DNA from: Streptomyces sp. SID8352
Lineage (GTDB): Bacteria > Actinomycetota > Actinomycetes > Streptomycetales > Streptomycetaceae
DNA length: 64,000 nt
Reading direction: 5' to 3'
Assembly (NCBI RefSeq): GCF_009862265.1
Contig: NZ_WWGX01000071.1
Coordinates: 1 to 64,000, forward strand
Part shown: one piece after another, positions 63,169-64,000 of the stretch
Layout of the letters: each line of letters opens with the position of its first letter
Position numbering within the stretch: position 1 is the stretch's first letter
Notes under the pieces: generated by a model
What the model saw: the letters and a program-made list of their open reading frames with translations, nothing else
The model's database searches: none
What the model was told of the DNA's origin: nothing
Translations under genes and position numbers: made by a program

Positions 63169-64000
63169 TCAGGGTGGCGGGGCCAGGAGGGGGGCGAGCA
63201 GGTCGCCGTGGGAGGCGAGGCGCGCGAGGACGTCCCCGGGGAGGAAGCGCAGCCGGTCCGGGTCGTCGCAGTCCGCCACCTCGTCCCAGGTCACCGGCGT
63301 CGACACGGCGGGAGTGGCGCGGGCCCGCACGGTGTAGGGGGCGGCGGTGGTCTTGCGGGCCGCGTTCTGGCTCCAGTCGACGAACACCTTCCCCGGCCGC
63401 AGGCTCCGCGTCATCCGGTGCACCACCAGTCCCGGCAGCGCCGCCTCCGCCTCCACGGCCAGCCCCTTCGCGTAAGCCGACACCCGCTCGGGCGACGCCC
63501 CCCGCACCCCCGCCAGCAGGTGCAGCCCCTTCGCCCCGGACGTCTTCGCGTACGCCTCCAGACCGTCCGCCGCCAGCCGCTCCCGCAGCCACAGCGCCAC
63601 CTCGCAGCACTGCGCGACGGTCGCGGGCGGACCGGGGTCCAGGTCGAGCACCAGGCGGTCCGCCTCACCGGGCACGGCGGCGGTCCACTGGTGGGTGTGG
63701 AACTCGGCCACCAGGTTCGCCGCCCACATCAGGCTCGGCAGGTCCTGCACCAGCACCATCCGCGCGGGCCCCTCCGACCGGGCCACCTCCGCGGTGGTGA
63801 CCCAGCCGGGCGTACCCGGCGGCACGTTCTTGGTGAAGAACACCTGCCCGTCCGGCCCGTCCGGATAGCGCAGGAAGGAGAGCGGGCGGTCCCGCAGGTG
63901 CGGCAGCAGCGCCCCGGCCGCCGTCGCGTAGTAGTGCAGCAGTTCGCCCTTGGTGAGGCCGGTCGCCGGATACAGCACCTTCTCCAGGTTGCTGAGGGCC
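63169..64000 (-). CDS. ligD: LigD polymerase-domain protein for non-homologous end joining (5' end outside the window)
   Basis: Only the C-terminal 276 residues are here; the frame runs past the right edge (upstream reading LSNLEKVLYPATGLTKGELL). LigD/PolDom primase-polymerase: LVLDLDPGPPA holds the catalytic aspartates, KTSGAKGLHLL the conserved Lys/His region, and FVDWSQNAARKTTAAPYTVR the last motif. It adds ribonucleotides or fills gaps during NHEJ with Ku and an ATP-dependent ligase. Stop at 63169 gives a normal PolDom C-terminus. Confidence 0.93.
   Translation of the reverse strand, partial: ALSNLEKVLYPATGLTKGELLHYYATAAGALLPHLRDRPLSFLRYPDGPDGQVFFTKNVPPGTPGWVTTAEVARSEGPARMVLVQDLPSLMWAANLVAEFHTHQWTAAVPGEADRLVLDLDPGPPATVAQCCEVALWLRERLAADGLEAYAKTSGAKGLHLLAGVRGASPERVSAYAKGLAVEAEAALPGLVVHRMTRSLRPGKVFVDWSQNAARKTTAAPYTVRARATPAVSTPVTWDEVADCDDPDRLRFLPGDVLARLASHGDLLAPLLAPPP

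Overview
The window is chromosomal DNA from a Streptomyces. It has very high GC, codons strongly biased to G or C in the third position, and many GTG and TTG starts. It carries a WhiB-like protein, the stress sigma factor SigH with its anti-sigma factor UshX, nickel superoxide dismutase with its processing protease, a conservon (cvnABCD), and a bifunctional 2-oxoglutarate decarboxylase/dehydrogenase. From memory, the order pdtaS-wblE-lipid kinase-membrane protein-sigH/ushX, and later sodN/sodX, NAD-malic enzyme, kgd, two-component pair and lon, follows the conserved core of Streptomyces chromosomes. The first four genes also resemble the Rv3217c-Rv3220c neighbourhood of Mycobacterium tuberculosis.

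Layout. 1-850: non-coding, with a 17-bp minisatellite and a DasR-type (dre) operator. 0.85-7.5 kb: signalling block (PdtaS-like kinase, WblE, lipid kinase, membrane protein, SigH/UshX with a BldD-type box, UBP zinc finger). 7.5-10.9 kb: Na+/H+ antiporter, ACC deaminase-like PLP enzyme, N-acetylmuramoyl-L-alanine amidase. 11.2-13.9 kb: a family 2B encapsulin shell gene (EshA type) followed by a polyprenyl synthase that looks like its cargo. 14.2-15.5 kb: acetyltransferase and a small zinc-ribbon protein. 15.5-20.7 kb: an accessory island bounded by two copies of a terminator-like repeat. It holds a three-gene cassette (secreted protein, secreted NucA/NucB-type nuclease, small acidic cytosolic protein) and a wrecked IS5-type transposase. 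20.7-29.2 kb: sodN/sodX, CGNR protein, methyltransferase, polar amino-acid ABC transporter, malic enzyme, oxidoreductase. 29.2-30.8 kb: repeat field with relics that look like a duplicated Clp N-domain. 30.8-33.4 kb: PadR regulator, DUF4097 protein, small DUF6104-like protein. 33.8-45.5 kb: Kgd, two-component system, spermidine-synthase-like protein, CPxC-containing hypothetical protein, Lon behind an HspR-type HAIR box, GH25 lysozyme. 45.7-54.6 kb: MarR regulator, PP2C-like phosphatase, the conservon and a linked FAD monooxygenase. 54.8-64 kb: NlpC/P60 hydrolase, two small proteins, PBP2/RodA-type pair, SH3 protein, lipoprotein plus sensor kinase, and the 5'-truncated LigD polymerase-domain gene at the right edge.

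The most interesting points are the encapsulin-terpenoid cargo pair, the secreted nuclease cassette with a possible immunity or partner protein inside a repeat-bounded island, the open SigH reading frame that runs back through ushX, and several recognisable operators (dre, BldD box, HAIR, a PadR-type promoter). No tRNA, rRNA or CRISPR array was seen. All assignments come from reading the sequence and remembered family knowledge; no database was searched.
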